64,000 bases of DNA from assembly GCA_019931105.1 (NCBI GenBank), contig JAIOUW010000002.1, positions 496,001-560,000 on the forward strand, in the 5' to 3' direction. Numbering within the stretch: position 1 is the first letter of the stretch; each line of letters opens with the position of its first letter. The notes below the pieces were generated by a model, which made no database searches, was not told the DNA's origin, and saw only the letters and a program-made list of their open reading frames with translations. Made by a program: the position numbers and the translations under genes. This stretch comes from Flavobacteriaceae bacterium NBU2977 (GTDB lineage: Bacteria; Bacteroidota; Bacteroidia; Flavobacteriales; Flavobacteriaceae). Of this stretch, positions 15,320 through 23,392 are shown piece by piece.

Positions 15320-18097
15320 ATGTCAACAATCTTAGATGTAAACCCTAAACAGAACATCATTATCAAGGGTGCGAAGTTGCATAACTTGAAGAATATAGAT
15401 GTCGTTATACCTAGAAACAAGCTGGTGGTCATTACCGGTCTGTCGGGATCGGGAAAGTCAAGTCTGGCTTTCGACACCTTATACGCCGAGGGACAACGCC
15501 GCTATGTTGAAAGTCTTTCTTCTTACGCAAGACAGTTTTTGGGGAAATTGGACAAACCGAAAGTAGATTACATCAAAGGAATCGCACCTGCAATAGCCAT
15601 TGAACAAAAGGTCAATTCGACGAACCCCAGGTCTACCGTAGGAACGACGACCGAGATATATGATTATCTTAAGTTGTTGTATGCCCGCATCGGCAAGACC
15701 ATCTCGCCGATTTCGGGTCAAGAGGTCAAAAAGAATACCGTTACCGACGTTGTAAACCATGTGAGGGATTTCTATTCAGGGTCAAAATTACTTCTATTGG
15801 CCCCAATATCAGTTAAGCAGAATAAGGATACACTTAAATCGTTACAGCTTTTATCGAAACAGGGCTATGCGCGAATAAAGTATAAAGGGGAAGTGATTCG
15901 AATCGATGCCGCTCCAAAGCATATCGGCAAAGACTTCGAGCTTGTGGTAGATCGTATCGTAAAGGCCGATGATGAAGCCTTTTATAATCGCTTGGCCAAT
16001 GCCGTCGACACCGCTTTTTTTGAAGGCAAGGGCGAATGCATAATCGAAGAATTGTCAACTTTGAGACAGACTGTGTTCAACAATAAGTTTGAACTTGATG
16101 GCATGTCGTTCATGGAACCGAATGTGCATCTGTTCAGTTTCAATAATCCATATGGGGCGTGCCCAAAATGCGAAGGGTATGGAGATGTCATCGGAATCGA
16201 CGAAGATCTCGTAATTCCGAATACGGCCCTATCGGTATACGAGAACGCCATATTTCCATGGAGGGGCGAAAGTATGGGCCAGTATCGCGACCAACTGGTA
16301 AATTCGGCCTACAAATTCGATTTTCCAATTCACAAACCATGGTTCGAACTGGCCGAAGAGCAAAAACAATTGGTCTGGGATGGCAATTCACATTTTACCG
16401 GACTCCATGATTTCTTTGGAATGTTGGAGGAAAAAAGTTACAAAATACAGAATCGGGTCATGCTTTCGCGCTATCGCGGAAAAACCAAGTGCAATGTTTG
16501 CCAAGGAAAACGACTTAGAAAAGAAACCGACTATGTAAAAGTGGGCGGCAAATCGATTTCGGATCTGGTCGAGCTTCCCATAAAAAAATTAATCGCGTAC
16601 TTCGGCGAAATTTCCCTGAATGACCATGATAATAAAATAGCCTCCCGATTATTAAAGGAAATAAACACTAGGCTTGAATTCCTCGATAAGGTCGGATTGA
16701 ACTATCTCACCCTTAACCGAAAGTCGAATACCCTGTCAGGAGGTGAAAGCCAGCGAATAAACCTGGCCACTTCGCTGGGCAGTAGTCTGGTCGGATCCAT
16801 GTACATTTTGGACGAACCCAGTATTGGCCTGCACCCAAAGGACACCGAGAACCTTATAGAAGTTCTGAAATCACTGCGCGATTTGGGCAATACCGTCATT
16901 GTGGTCGAACATGACGAAGATATCATGAAAGCGGCCGATGAAGTTATCGATATAGGTCCAGAGGCGGGCACCCATGGTGGCGAAGTGGTCGCACACGGAA
17001 CTTTGGAAAAGGTATTACGATCCACATCGTTGACCGCAAGTTATTTGAACGGCACGATGGAAATTTCGGTTCCGGAAGTGCGGAGAACCTCCAAGAACCA
17101 TATAACGATCAATGGTGCCCGAGAGAACAACCTAAAAAACATCAATGTTACGTTTCCATTGAATATGTTGACGATTGTCACCGGCGTTTCCGGTAGTGGC
17201 AAAAGTACCTTGGTAAAGAAGTTGCTATACCCGTTAATTTTAAAGGAAATCGGGGGGTACGGCGAAAAACCGGGACAATTTACTTCGATCGACGGAAAAT
17301 ACCAGTTTCTAAAACACGTGGAATTCGTTGACCAAAACCCGATCGGAAGGTCTTCAAGGTCAAACCCAGTAACGTACATTAAGGCCTATGACGATATCAG
17401 AAATCTTTTCGCGTCGCAAAAATTGAGCAAGATAAGGGCATATCAGGCAAAGCATTTCTCTTTCAATGTAGATGGCGGCAGATGCGAAAAATGCAAGGGA
17501 GAGGGTGAGATTACCGTAGAAATGCAATTTATGGCCGATGTACATCTTGAATGTGACGCTTGTGAAGGAAAACGCTTCAAGAAAGAAGTCCTTGAAGTTA
17601 AATTTGAGGATGTCTCCATCGATGATGTTCTTAACATGACGATCGATGATGCTATCGCTTTTTTCGAAAAACACAAACAGACTAAACTGACCGCAAAGCT
17701 CAAACCGCTTCAAGATGTGGGGCTGGGCTACGTAACGCTAGGGCAATCTTCTTCCACCCTATCGGGCGGAGAGGCACAACGTATCAAATTAGCTTCTTTT
17801 CTAGTCAAAGGGAATACAAAAGACAAGGCACTCTTCATTTTTGACGAACCTACTACGGGCCTTCACTTTCATGATATCAGAAAACTGCTCAGGTCGTTCA
17901 ACGCTTTGATCGCCCGCGGGCATTCAATAGTGGTGATCGAACATAATATCGAACTGATCAAGTGCGCGGATTATATTATTGACCTTGGACCGGAAGGCGG
18001 GGAAAATGGCGGACACTTAATCGCGGAAGGAACACCTGAGGAAATTGTCCAAAATATCGATTCGGTAACGGCTAATTACCTGAAAGAAAAATTATAA
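15320..18097 (+). CDS. uvrA: Excinuclease ABC subunit A
   Basis: The 925-residue product is the damage-recognition ATPase of nucleotide excision repair. It has two ABC modules: Walker A GLSGSGKSS at about residues 40-48 and GVSGSGKST near 625, with signature LSGGESQR and LSGGEAQR. The C-terminal zinc module is intact (CEKCKGEG ... CDACEGKRF), and a CNVCQGKRL segment is present in the first half. The first zinc module, however, has only its second pair (ACPKCEGYG near residue 283); the place of the usual first CPxC reads FELDGMSFMEP. The length is close to normal UvrA (about 940), so this is a local replacement, not a truncation. No uvrB or uvrC is near. Confidence 0.96.
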   Translation: MSTILDVNPKQNIIIKGAKLHNLKNIDVVIPRNKLVVITGLSGSGKSSLAFDTLYAEGQRRYVESLSSYARQFLGKLDKPKVDYIKGIAPAIAIEQKVNSTNPRSTVGTTTEIYDYLKLLYARIGKTISPISGQEVKKNTVTDVVNHVRDFYSGSKLLLLAPISVKQNKDTLKSLQLLSKQGYARIKYKGEVIRIDAAPKHIGKDFELVVDRIVKADDEAFYNRLANAVDTAFFEGKGECIIEELSTLRQTVFNNKFELDGMSFMEPNVHLFSFNNPYGACPKCEGYGDVIGIDEDLVIPNTALSVYENAIFPWRGESMGQYRDQLVNSAYKFDFPIHKPWFELAEEQKQLVWDGNSHFTGLHDFFGMLEEKSYKIQNRVMLSRYRGKTKCNVCQGKRLRKETDYVKVGGKSISDLVELPIKKLIAYFGEISLNDHDNKIASRLLKEINTRLEFLDKVGLNYLTLNRKSNTLSGGESQRINLATSLGSSLVGSMYILDEPSIGLHPKDTENLIEVLKSLRDLGNTVIVVEHDEDIMKAADEVIDIGPEAGTHGGEVVAHGTLEKVLRSTSLTASYLNGTMEISVPEVRRTSKNHITINGARENNLKNINVTFPLNMLTIVTGVSGSGKSTLVKKLLYPLILKEIGGYGEKPGQFTSIDGKYQFLKHVEFVDQNPIGRSSRSNPVTYIKAYDDIRNLFASQKLSKIRAYQAKHFSFNVDGGRCEKCKGEGEITVEMQFMADVHLECDACEGKRFKKEVLEVKFEDVSIDDVLNMTIDDAIAFFEKHKQTKLTAKLKPLQDVGLGYVTLGQSSSTLSGGEAQRIKLASFLVKGNTKDKALFIFDEPTTGLHFHDIRKLLRSFNALIARGHSIVVIEHNIELIKCADYIIDLGPEGGENGGHLIAEGTPEEIVQNIDSVTANYLKEKL

Positions 18098-18253
18098 GCC
18101 TAAAACCTCGAAGATAGGCCAATTCAGAAAATGACCGTTGCATATACCATTCTTGAATTGGGCAAGATTACTTCATTGAAAACATTGGAAAAAGCTCTCA
18201 CAAGTTGACCTTTATCGATGGTCAACCAAATTTACCATTGTACAATATGGATT

Positions 18254-18280
18254 TTAAATATCTGATTTTCAGATATTTAA
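18254..18280. repeat. Perfect 12-bp inverted repeat upstream of the Arg/Ser-rich protein gene
   Basis: TTAAATATCTGA (18254-18265) and TCAGATATTTAA (18269-18280) are exact complements with a 3-nt spacer. The site lies 156 nt after uvrA and 86 nt before the next ATG. It could be a regulator-binding site for the gene at 18366 or a weak AT-rich terminator of uvrA (TTGTATTTTATCTTTTTT follows). Confidence 0.6.
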
Positions 18281-18365
18281 TTGTATTTTATCTTTTTTGG
18301 CACGCTGTTTGGTATATACCTATCGAATGTAAATAGTTGCATTCAGGAACTTAAAACCTTATATC

Positions 18366-19577
18366 ATGAGAAATCTAGTACTTTTATTTACGGCCCTCAT
18401 TTTAGGCACCTCGGGTGTCATGGCCTCCGGTACAACAAACGAAGATAAGGTTGCAACACGCAATGCTTATAGATACAACAATTCGTTCATCTTTGTTGAA
18501 AGTGGCATTACGTTTTCGGTATATCCTGATGGCGAGTTCGACTTTTACATTGACAACTATGTAAACGGAAGAAGAAACAAAATTACATTCAATTCAGGTT
18601 TTGATTATAGTCCTTATGCCCAATATGATGACTATGGCGCCGTAATTCAAGTAGAAAACGTTCCCATCTATTACGACTACTATGGCCGCGTGAACCAAAT
18701 CGGAAACGTCGATATTGCCTACCGAAACGGAAGGGTCTTTAGAATGGGAGGCATGTACGTATACTATAACAATAGAGGGTTCTACGATTATCATACGGGC
18801 TATATCAATGTTTACAACAGGTACTATGTATATCGACCATTTCACAGGTGGTTTGTTAGACCCGCTATAGGCTTCTGTTTGGTCTTCGACCACCCCTATA
18901 GAAGGTATTACAATCCTTTCCGATACACTTATTATAGGCCTTACTTGAACAACCGTAGATGGGCTTACGCCAAAATCGGAAGAGAATATAGATATAATAA
19001 AGTTCGACGTGAAAGAGCAACGGTCTATCGCAATGACAAGAGGGTCGCAGTTCGTGAAAACAATACCAGAAGAGGAGCTGTTGCGCGAAGCAATAGAACG
19101 GTAGAAAGTAGAAGCAACACGGCAAGAAACTCCAATATCTCAAGAAATAGCCAGAGTGTGGAAAGAAATGTAGCGGTCAGATCAAATCGTTCAAGGTCAA
19201 AAATTGCCGGAAGAACCGCGGTGGATCGTTCTCAAAGAATAGAAAGTAGAAGTAACGACAAAGGTAATGTTCGATCCAACTCTAGGAAAACCGTGACAAA
19301 ACGTTCAACGGCCGTGAATACGCCAAGACGTAGCGCGGTTGGCAAAAGAACAGTGGTCAGAACCCCAACAAGTCGTGAGGTCACAAGAAATGCCAATACG
19401 TATAGAAAGCCTCAAAGTAGTTCGCGAAGCCAATCTGTTGGCAAAGCACCTGCTAGAAGTAGAAGTACGGTAGCAAGAAGTACGGGTTCAAGAAGTCGAA
19501 CAAGCAAGGCCATTAGTTCAAGAAGTGGCGGTAAAAATGCAAGGTCGGCAACCGTAAGAAGTAGTAGAAGGCAATAA
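18366..19577 (+). CDS. Secreted protein with Arg/Ser-rich basic tail
   Basis: The 403-residue product has a signal peptide (MRNLVLLFTALILGTSGVMA). Residues about 35-215 are Tyr/Asn/Asp/Arg-rich with repeated strand-like segments (FDFYIDNYVNGRRNKITF, YYDYYGRVNQIGNVDIAYRNGRV). Residues 215-403 are low-complexity and extremely basic, made almost only of Arg, Ser, Thr, Asn, Ala and Val (SRSRTSKAISSRS). The tail uses AGA/AGT codons in runs. No named domain is recognised. A periplasmic or surface polyanion-binding role (LPS, DNA, sulfated glycans) is inference from charge alone. The gene stands alone between a palindrome and a strong terminator. Confidence 0.8.
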   Translation: MRNLVLLFTALILGTSGVMASGTTNEDKVATRNAYRYNNSFIFVESGITFSVYPDGEFDFYIDNYVNGRRNKITFNSGFDYSPYAQYDDYGAVIQVENVPIYYDYYGRVNQIGNVDIAYRNGRVFRMGGMYVYYNNRGFYDYHTGYINVYNRYYVYRPFHRWFVRPAIGFCLVFDHPYRRYYNPFRYTYYRPYLNNRRWAYAKIGREYRYNKVRRERATVYRNDKRVAVRENNTRRGAVARSNRTVESRSNTARNSNISRNSQSVERNVAVRSNRSRSKIAGRTAVDRSQRIESRSNDKGNVRSNSRKTVTKRSTAVNTPRRSAVGKRTVVRTPTSREVTRNANTYRKPQSSSRSQSVGKAPARSRSTVARSTGSRSRTSKAISSRSGGKNARSATVRSSRRQ

Positions 19578-19605
19578 AAATAGTTTTTAGGTTGGTTAGT
19601 TGTTT

Positions 19606-19646
19606 GGCCCCGTAATGGATTCGTTCATTGCGGGGCCTTTTTTTTT
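19606..19646 (+). terminator. Strong intrinsic terminator after the Arg/Ser-rich protein gene
   Basis: GGCCCCGTAATGGA (19606-19619) pairs with TCATTGCGGGGCC (19625-19637), followed by nine T residues. The A/T flanks may also terminate the convergent gene ending at 19653. Confidence 0.9.
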
Positions 19647-19652
19647 GAACTA

Positions 19653-20534
19653 TCAATATTCACAACTACCATTATCCTCATGCACATAATACGACTTATA
19701 GTTCTTTGCCTTCTTGTCCATACAGCCGGTAAGATCCAATAACTCTATCGATTTGAAGTCTATAGGATGTGTTTCGGCCTGAATCGAAATATACCCTTCC
19801 TTTAGCGGTGCACCTTCGATATAGGCACTTTCTTTGTAACCACTAATGGCCCCACCGCCAATTGTTGGGTTTCGGTATTCCATAACCACTTGGTCATTCA
19901 AAATATGTTGGATAAGTGAATCGCCCAAAACCAATGCTTCGACTTCTACCCATTGGTCTCCATGATAGGTTTCAGAGGTCGAATTGACGCAATGTGGCGT
20001 GAACAACGAGTCGTTCATGACTACATTGGTTCCGGGCGTACAAAGGTTGGCATTGGTACGCTCGTTTACGCCATCTCCACCAAGCAACTGTAGTTCCAAC
20101 GAAATCGGAAAGTCTTGATCTAGGCCAATGGTGGAAGGTTCTTGACAATGAAGCATCAGTCCGTTATTACGTATGGCCCACCCTGGTCCCCCGGTCATTT
20201 GGTCACCCACAAAACGATATTTGACCCTTAAGCGATAATGCGAAAACTTTTCCTTGAAATATAGATGCCCGAAATTACCTTTAAAGGTGTCCTTTACATC
20301 ATACCGAACACTCAACAGACTATCTTTTAGAATGAAGGTGTCATGATAATTTACGCCTAGATCGTAACCGGCAAATTTTGGAGTCCAATCGTTCATCGAC
20401 CCACCGTCGAACAAGGCAATCCATTCTTCACCATCAGGGTTTTCGTTAACCGGGCCACAAGCACTTAAAAGAAGGGTCGTAACCAGAATTTGAAAACTTC
20501 GGCTTATATAAAATTTAGCATTTGAAAAGTACAT
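19653..20534 (-). CDS. DUF1080 family lipoprotein
   Basis: The 293-residue product starts at the ATG giving MYFSNAKFYIS; an upstream TTG at 20552 is less likely. A lipobox LLLSAC near residue 27 marks it as a lipoprotein. The body is a DUF1080 (3-keto-disaccharide hydrolase/concanavalin-like) domain: EEWIALFDGGSMNDW at the start, then YFKEKFSHYRLRVKYRF, WAIRNNGLMLHCQEP, QWVEVEALVLGDS and GYISIQAETHPIDFKSIEL. This family acts on sugars or glycosides at the cell surface. The last 25 residues (GCMDKKAKNYKSYY ... NGSCEY) resemble the GC-D-A-NY-DGSC-Y motif repeated in marine Bacteroidota surface proteins; here one copy forms the C-terminus. Confidence 0.85.
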   Translation of the reverse strand: MYFSNAKFYISRSFQILVTTLLLSACGPVNENPDGEEWIALFDGGSMNDWTPKFAGYDLGVNYHDTFILKDSLLSVRYDVKDTFKGNFGHLYFKEKFSHYRLRVKYRFVGDQMTGGPGWAIRNNGLMLHCQEPSTIGLDQDFPISLELQLLGGDGVNERTNANLCTPGTNVVMNDSLFTPHCVNSTSETYHGDQWVEVEALVLGDSLIQHILNDQVVMEYRNPTIGGGAISGYKESAYIEGAPLKEGYISIQAETHPIDFKSIELLDLTGCMDKKAKNYKSYYVHEDNGSCEY

Positions 20535-20612
20535 AGATTTTGGTTTTATCAATATTGTAAAAAGATATAAAAATAGTCATTAACCCCAATGGCCATTATT
20601 ATCCTGTATCTG

Positions 20613-22067
20613 CTATTTCCTCAAAAATTTGGAAAGCACACCGAATACATCCTCGGAAATCTTGAACCGATAGAGAACACCAAGATACATGGCAATCATC
20701 AAAAGACTTTTTAGAATTATGTTCAAAATCGGGTGAAAAGAAAATTGTAAAGAATAGAACAAAATGGCAATCATCGCTAATAGGCCAAAGACCTTAAAAG
20801 TCTCGCTGGTAAAGGGGCTAATATCAAATTTTTTTTGAACATAAATCAGTTTGATCGTATTGTAAATAAAAAAGGCTGAAAAACTGGCGATGGCGGCACC
20901 GTTCAGTCCGTATTTGGGAATAAGCCATAAATTGAAAAGTACGGCCATTATTGCCAACAATACACCAAAGGTTAGAACAGACAGGTAGAAGTTCGAATTA
21001 TATAGAATTGAATTATTGTTGCCCAAAAGAGAATCATATACCTTGGCCAGTCCGATCCAAAAGACGATCATGAAACCTCCACGGTAATCATCGGGAAGCA
21101 TAACGTACAAATCGTTCAGGTTCAATAGAATGAGTAAGAACAAAATTCCGGCAACGATAAAAAGAGTCAAGGAACTTTTTTCATAGAGCCTTTTTAGCGA
21201 GGCCCTGTCATTTTTGTTCAAATATTCCGCTGTCAACGGATAGGTAATTTGATGCATCGACCGAGAGGGTACCGCAATTACCATAGCGATAAACCCTGCT
21301 ACACTGTAATAGGCCACGTTTTCTATTTTGATGAAATTATTGATCATGACCTTGTCTATTTCCAAAAGAATGATTGCCGTAGAGCCTCCTACAATGATCA
21401 AAGCACTATACTTGAGAATATCCTTGACATTTTTGGGAAAGTCAAACGACAACTTGGGCATTCGTAAACTATAGGCATATAGTTTCATGATCAACATACG
21501 AATAACGTAGAAGCCCATTAGTGCCATTATGAAAAAATCGACGGTTATGATTTCAAGCATAAGTAAAATCAATAGAACCGTCTGCCCTACCCTGCAAAAT
21601 ATTTCCTTCATGAAATTGCCGAAAACCGATTTCATCTTGATACGTGCCCAAGCGTAAAAAACCTCAAAATAGGCCATGGCCATTCCGATAATGAAAATAT
21701 GCCAAACATAATCTTTGACGATGGGGTTTTCCCTTGACAGCAAATTACCGATGGTGTCATTGGCCAGGTAGCTTATTAGCGCCACGGGTAAAATCAACAT
21801 AAATGGAAGTAAAAGCATCAGGGTCAAAAAACCGTCTTGCCCATCATTCTTTTCAAAGCTACTATAAAATTTGACCAAGGTATTTGGAACACCAAAGGCC
21901 AGCAGTGGCATTAATACGGCTGAAGCAGACAATATGACCTGAATGAGTCCATAATATTTGGGATCCATAAAATTCGTGTACAAAAACAACGTATTCACCG
22001 CACCGATGGCAAAGCCAATATAGGTAATCAATGTATTTTGAAAAGATTGTTTTAGTACGATTCCCAT
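20613..22067 (-). CDS. Polysaccharide flippase (Wzx/MVF-type)
   Basis: The 484-residue product has 12-14 membrane helices, with the N-terminal signature IGFAIGAVNTLFLYTNFMDPKYYGLIQ... typical of oligosaccharide flippases of the MATE/MVF superfamily. It should move lipid-linked glycan units across the inner membrane. Its start ATG overlaps the stop of the upstream glycosyltransferase (TAATG), so translation is coupled. It is the last gene of the run DUF4834 protein, YfhO, glycosyltransferase, flippase. No polymerase or ligase gene is adjacent. Confidence 0.9.
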   Translation of the reverse strand: MGIVLKQSFQNTLITYIGFAIGAVNTLFLYTNFMDPKYYGLIQVILSASAVLMPLLAFGVPNTLVKFYSSFEKNDGQDGFLTLMLLLPFMLILPVALISYLANDTIGNLLSRENPIVKDYVWHIFIIGMAMAYFEVFYAWARIKMKSVFGNFMKEIFCRVGQTVLLILLMLEIITVDFFIMALMGFYVIRMLIMKLYAYSLRMPKLSFDFPKNVKDILKYSALIIVGGSTAIILLEIDKVMINNFIKIENVAYYSVAGFIAMVIAVPSRSMHQITYPLTAEYLNKNDRASLKRLYEKSSLTLFIVAGILFLLILLNLNDLYVMLPDDYRGGFMIVFWIGLAKVYDSLLGNNNSILYNSNFYLSVLTFGVLLAIMAVLFNLWLIPKYGLNGAAIASFSAFFIYNTIKLIYVQKKFDISPFTSETFKVFGLLAMIAILFYSLQFSFHPILNIILKSLLMIAMYLGVLYRFKISEDVFGVLSKFLRK

Positions 22068-23338
22068 TAGAGGTGATTGACAAGTTGCTTGGTGAGTGCC
22101 CTGCGACTGTACTTTTCAATATCTTTTGACACAACGTGCAAGGTTCCTTCCTTAAACGCTTTGAACCAACTTAAAATTACTTCTTTAAGCTCATCGCCCG
22201 AAGCATAATCAAAAACTTTTCCGGTATCGGTCTCTTCAATAATGGCGCCGGCATCCCATTTTTTGGGTCCGACCGCCAGAATAGGGCGACGGGCGGCCAT
22301 GTACTCGAATAACTTTCCAGGTATGATGCCTTGGGTCTCTCTCGAATCGATTTCCAACAAAAGCAAAAGTTGTGCACGTTGCTGCCTTCTAAGTGCCTCT
22401 GCGTGCGAAACATAACCTTTGATCTTAACATAAGGCCCAAGTTCAAAACGGTACATCGTATCAAGTACATCTTGTGCGACCACACCTATAAACTCCAATC
22501 GCAGGTCAGTTCTAAAAACTTCGTTCTCACGGGCAATATCCGATATTGCCTTCCATAGATTTTTCGGATTTCTGCCCGTGAGCAATGAACCGATATGTGA
22601 TATGGTAAACTGGCTGTCCACATTTGCGCCACCTTCATAATCGGAGTCATATCCATTGGTGATTACTGCAATCGGTTTGTCAGTCAATTGTTCGAACTCT
22701 TTTTTCGTCGTTGGGCTGGTCACAATGATTTTATCAGCATTTTGCAAAACCATTCTTTCCAGTTCTTCGTGTTTCCTCTGTGATGCTTTGGTTAACCGTA
22801 ATTTTTGGTGGTATCCGATCGAGGTCCATGGATCCCTAAAGTCCGCCAACCAAGTTAGGTCATGCCGTTGTTTTAACCGGTTTCCGATAAGATGGACGCT
22901 ATGCGGCGGCCCTGTGGTTATGATCGTATTTATGTTTTCTTTATCCAAAATATCCGAGAGAAAGTTTACCGAAGGTCTTACCCAGCTTTTTCGCGCATCG
23001 GGAATGAAAAAATTTCCCCGGATCCAAAGCATCGACTTTTCTAGAATTGTTTGGTTCTTGGTCTGAATGATCCCCGAACTGATCCGGTTAGTTTTTTTGG
23101 GGAATAACAATCCGGGCAGACCGTAGGGTTCTTTTATGGGGTATCGGTAAATTTTAAGGCCTTCGGGTACTTCATTTAGAAACGATGAATCCTGTATCGG
23201 ATAATGTGGGTTTTCAGGCACATACAAAACAGGGTCAACGTCAAAATCATGAAGGTACTTCACAAATTTCAGCCATCGCTGTACCCCCGGACCACCGGCC
23301 GGTGGCCAGTAATACGTAATGATAAGTACCTTTTTCAT
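22067..23338 (-). CDS. GT-B fold glycosyltransferase
   Basis: The 423-residue product begins MKKVLIITYYWPPAGGPGVQR, the usual start of this glycosyltransferase group. An in-frame ATG eight codons upstream (23362) is also possible. The N-terminal donor/acceptor domain continues to about residue 190 (TIITTGPPHSVHLIG). The C-terminal nucleotide-sugar domain has ISHIGSLLTGRNPKNLW and GIIPGKLFEYMAARRPILAVG, the glycosyltransferase group 1 sugar-binding site. It lies between the YfhO gene and the flippase gene that its stop overlaps, which points to cell-surface glycan assembly. Sugar specificity unknown. Confidence 0.9.
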   Translation of the reverse strand: MKKVLIITYYWPPAGGPGVQRWLKFVKYLHDFDVDPVLYVPENPHYPIQDSSFLNEVPEGLKIYRYPIKEPYGLPGLLFPKKTNRISSGIIQTKNQTILEKSMLWIRGNFFIPDARKSWVRPSVNFLSDILDKENINTIITTGPPHSVHLIGNRLKQRHDLTWLADFRDPWTSIGYHQKLRLTKASQRKHEELERMVLQNADKIIVTSPTTKKEFEQLTDKPIAVITNGYDSDYEGGANVDSQFTISHIGSLLTGRNPKNLWKAISDIARENEVFRTDLRLEFIGVVAQDVLDTMYRFELGPYVKIKGYVSHAEALRRQQRAQLLLLLEIDSRETQGIIPGKLFEYMAARRPILAVGPKKWDAGAIIEETDTGKVFDYASGDELKEVILSWFKAFKEGTLHVVSKDIEKYSRRALTKQLVNHL

Positions 23339-23392
23339 ACGATCAAATACTAGGTTAGACATTGGGGATGTCTTTTGAGCAATGGTTCATCT

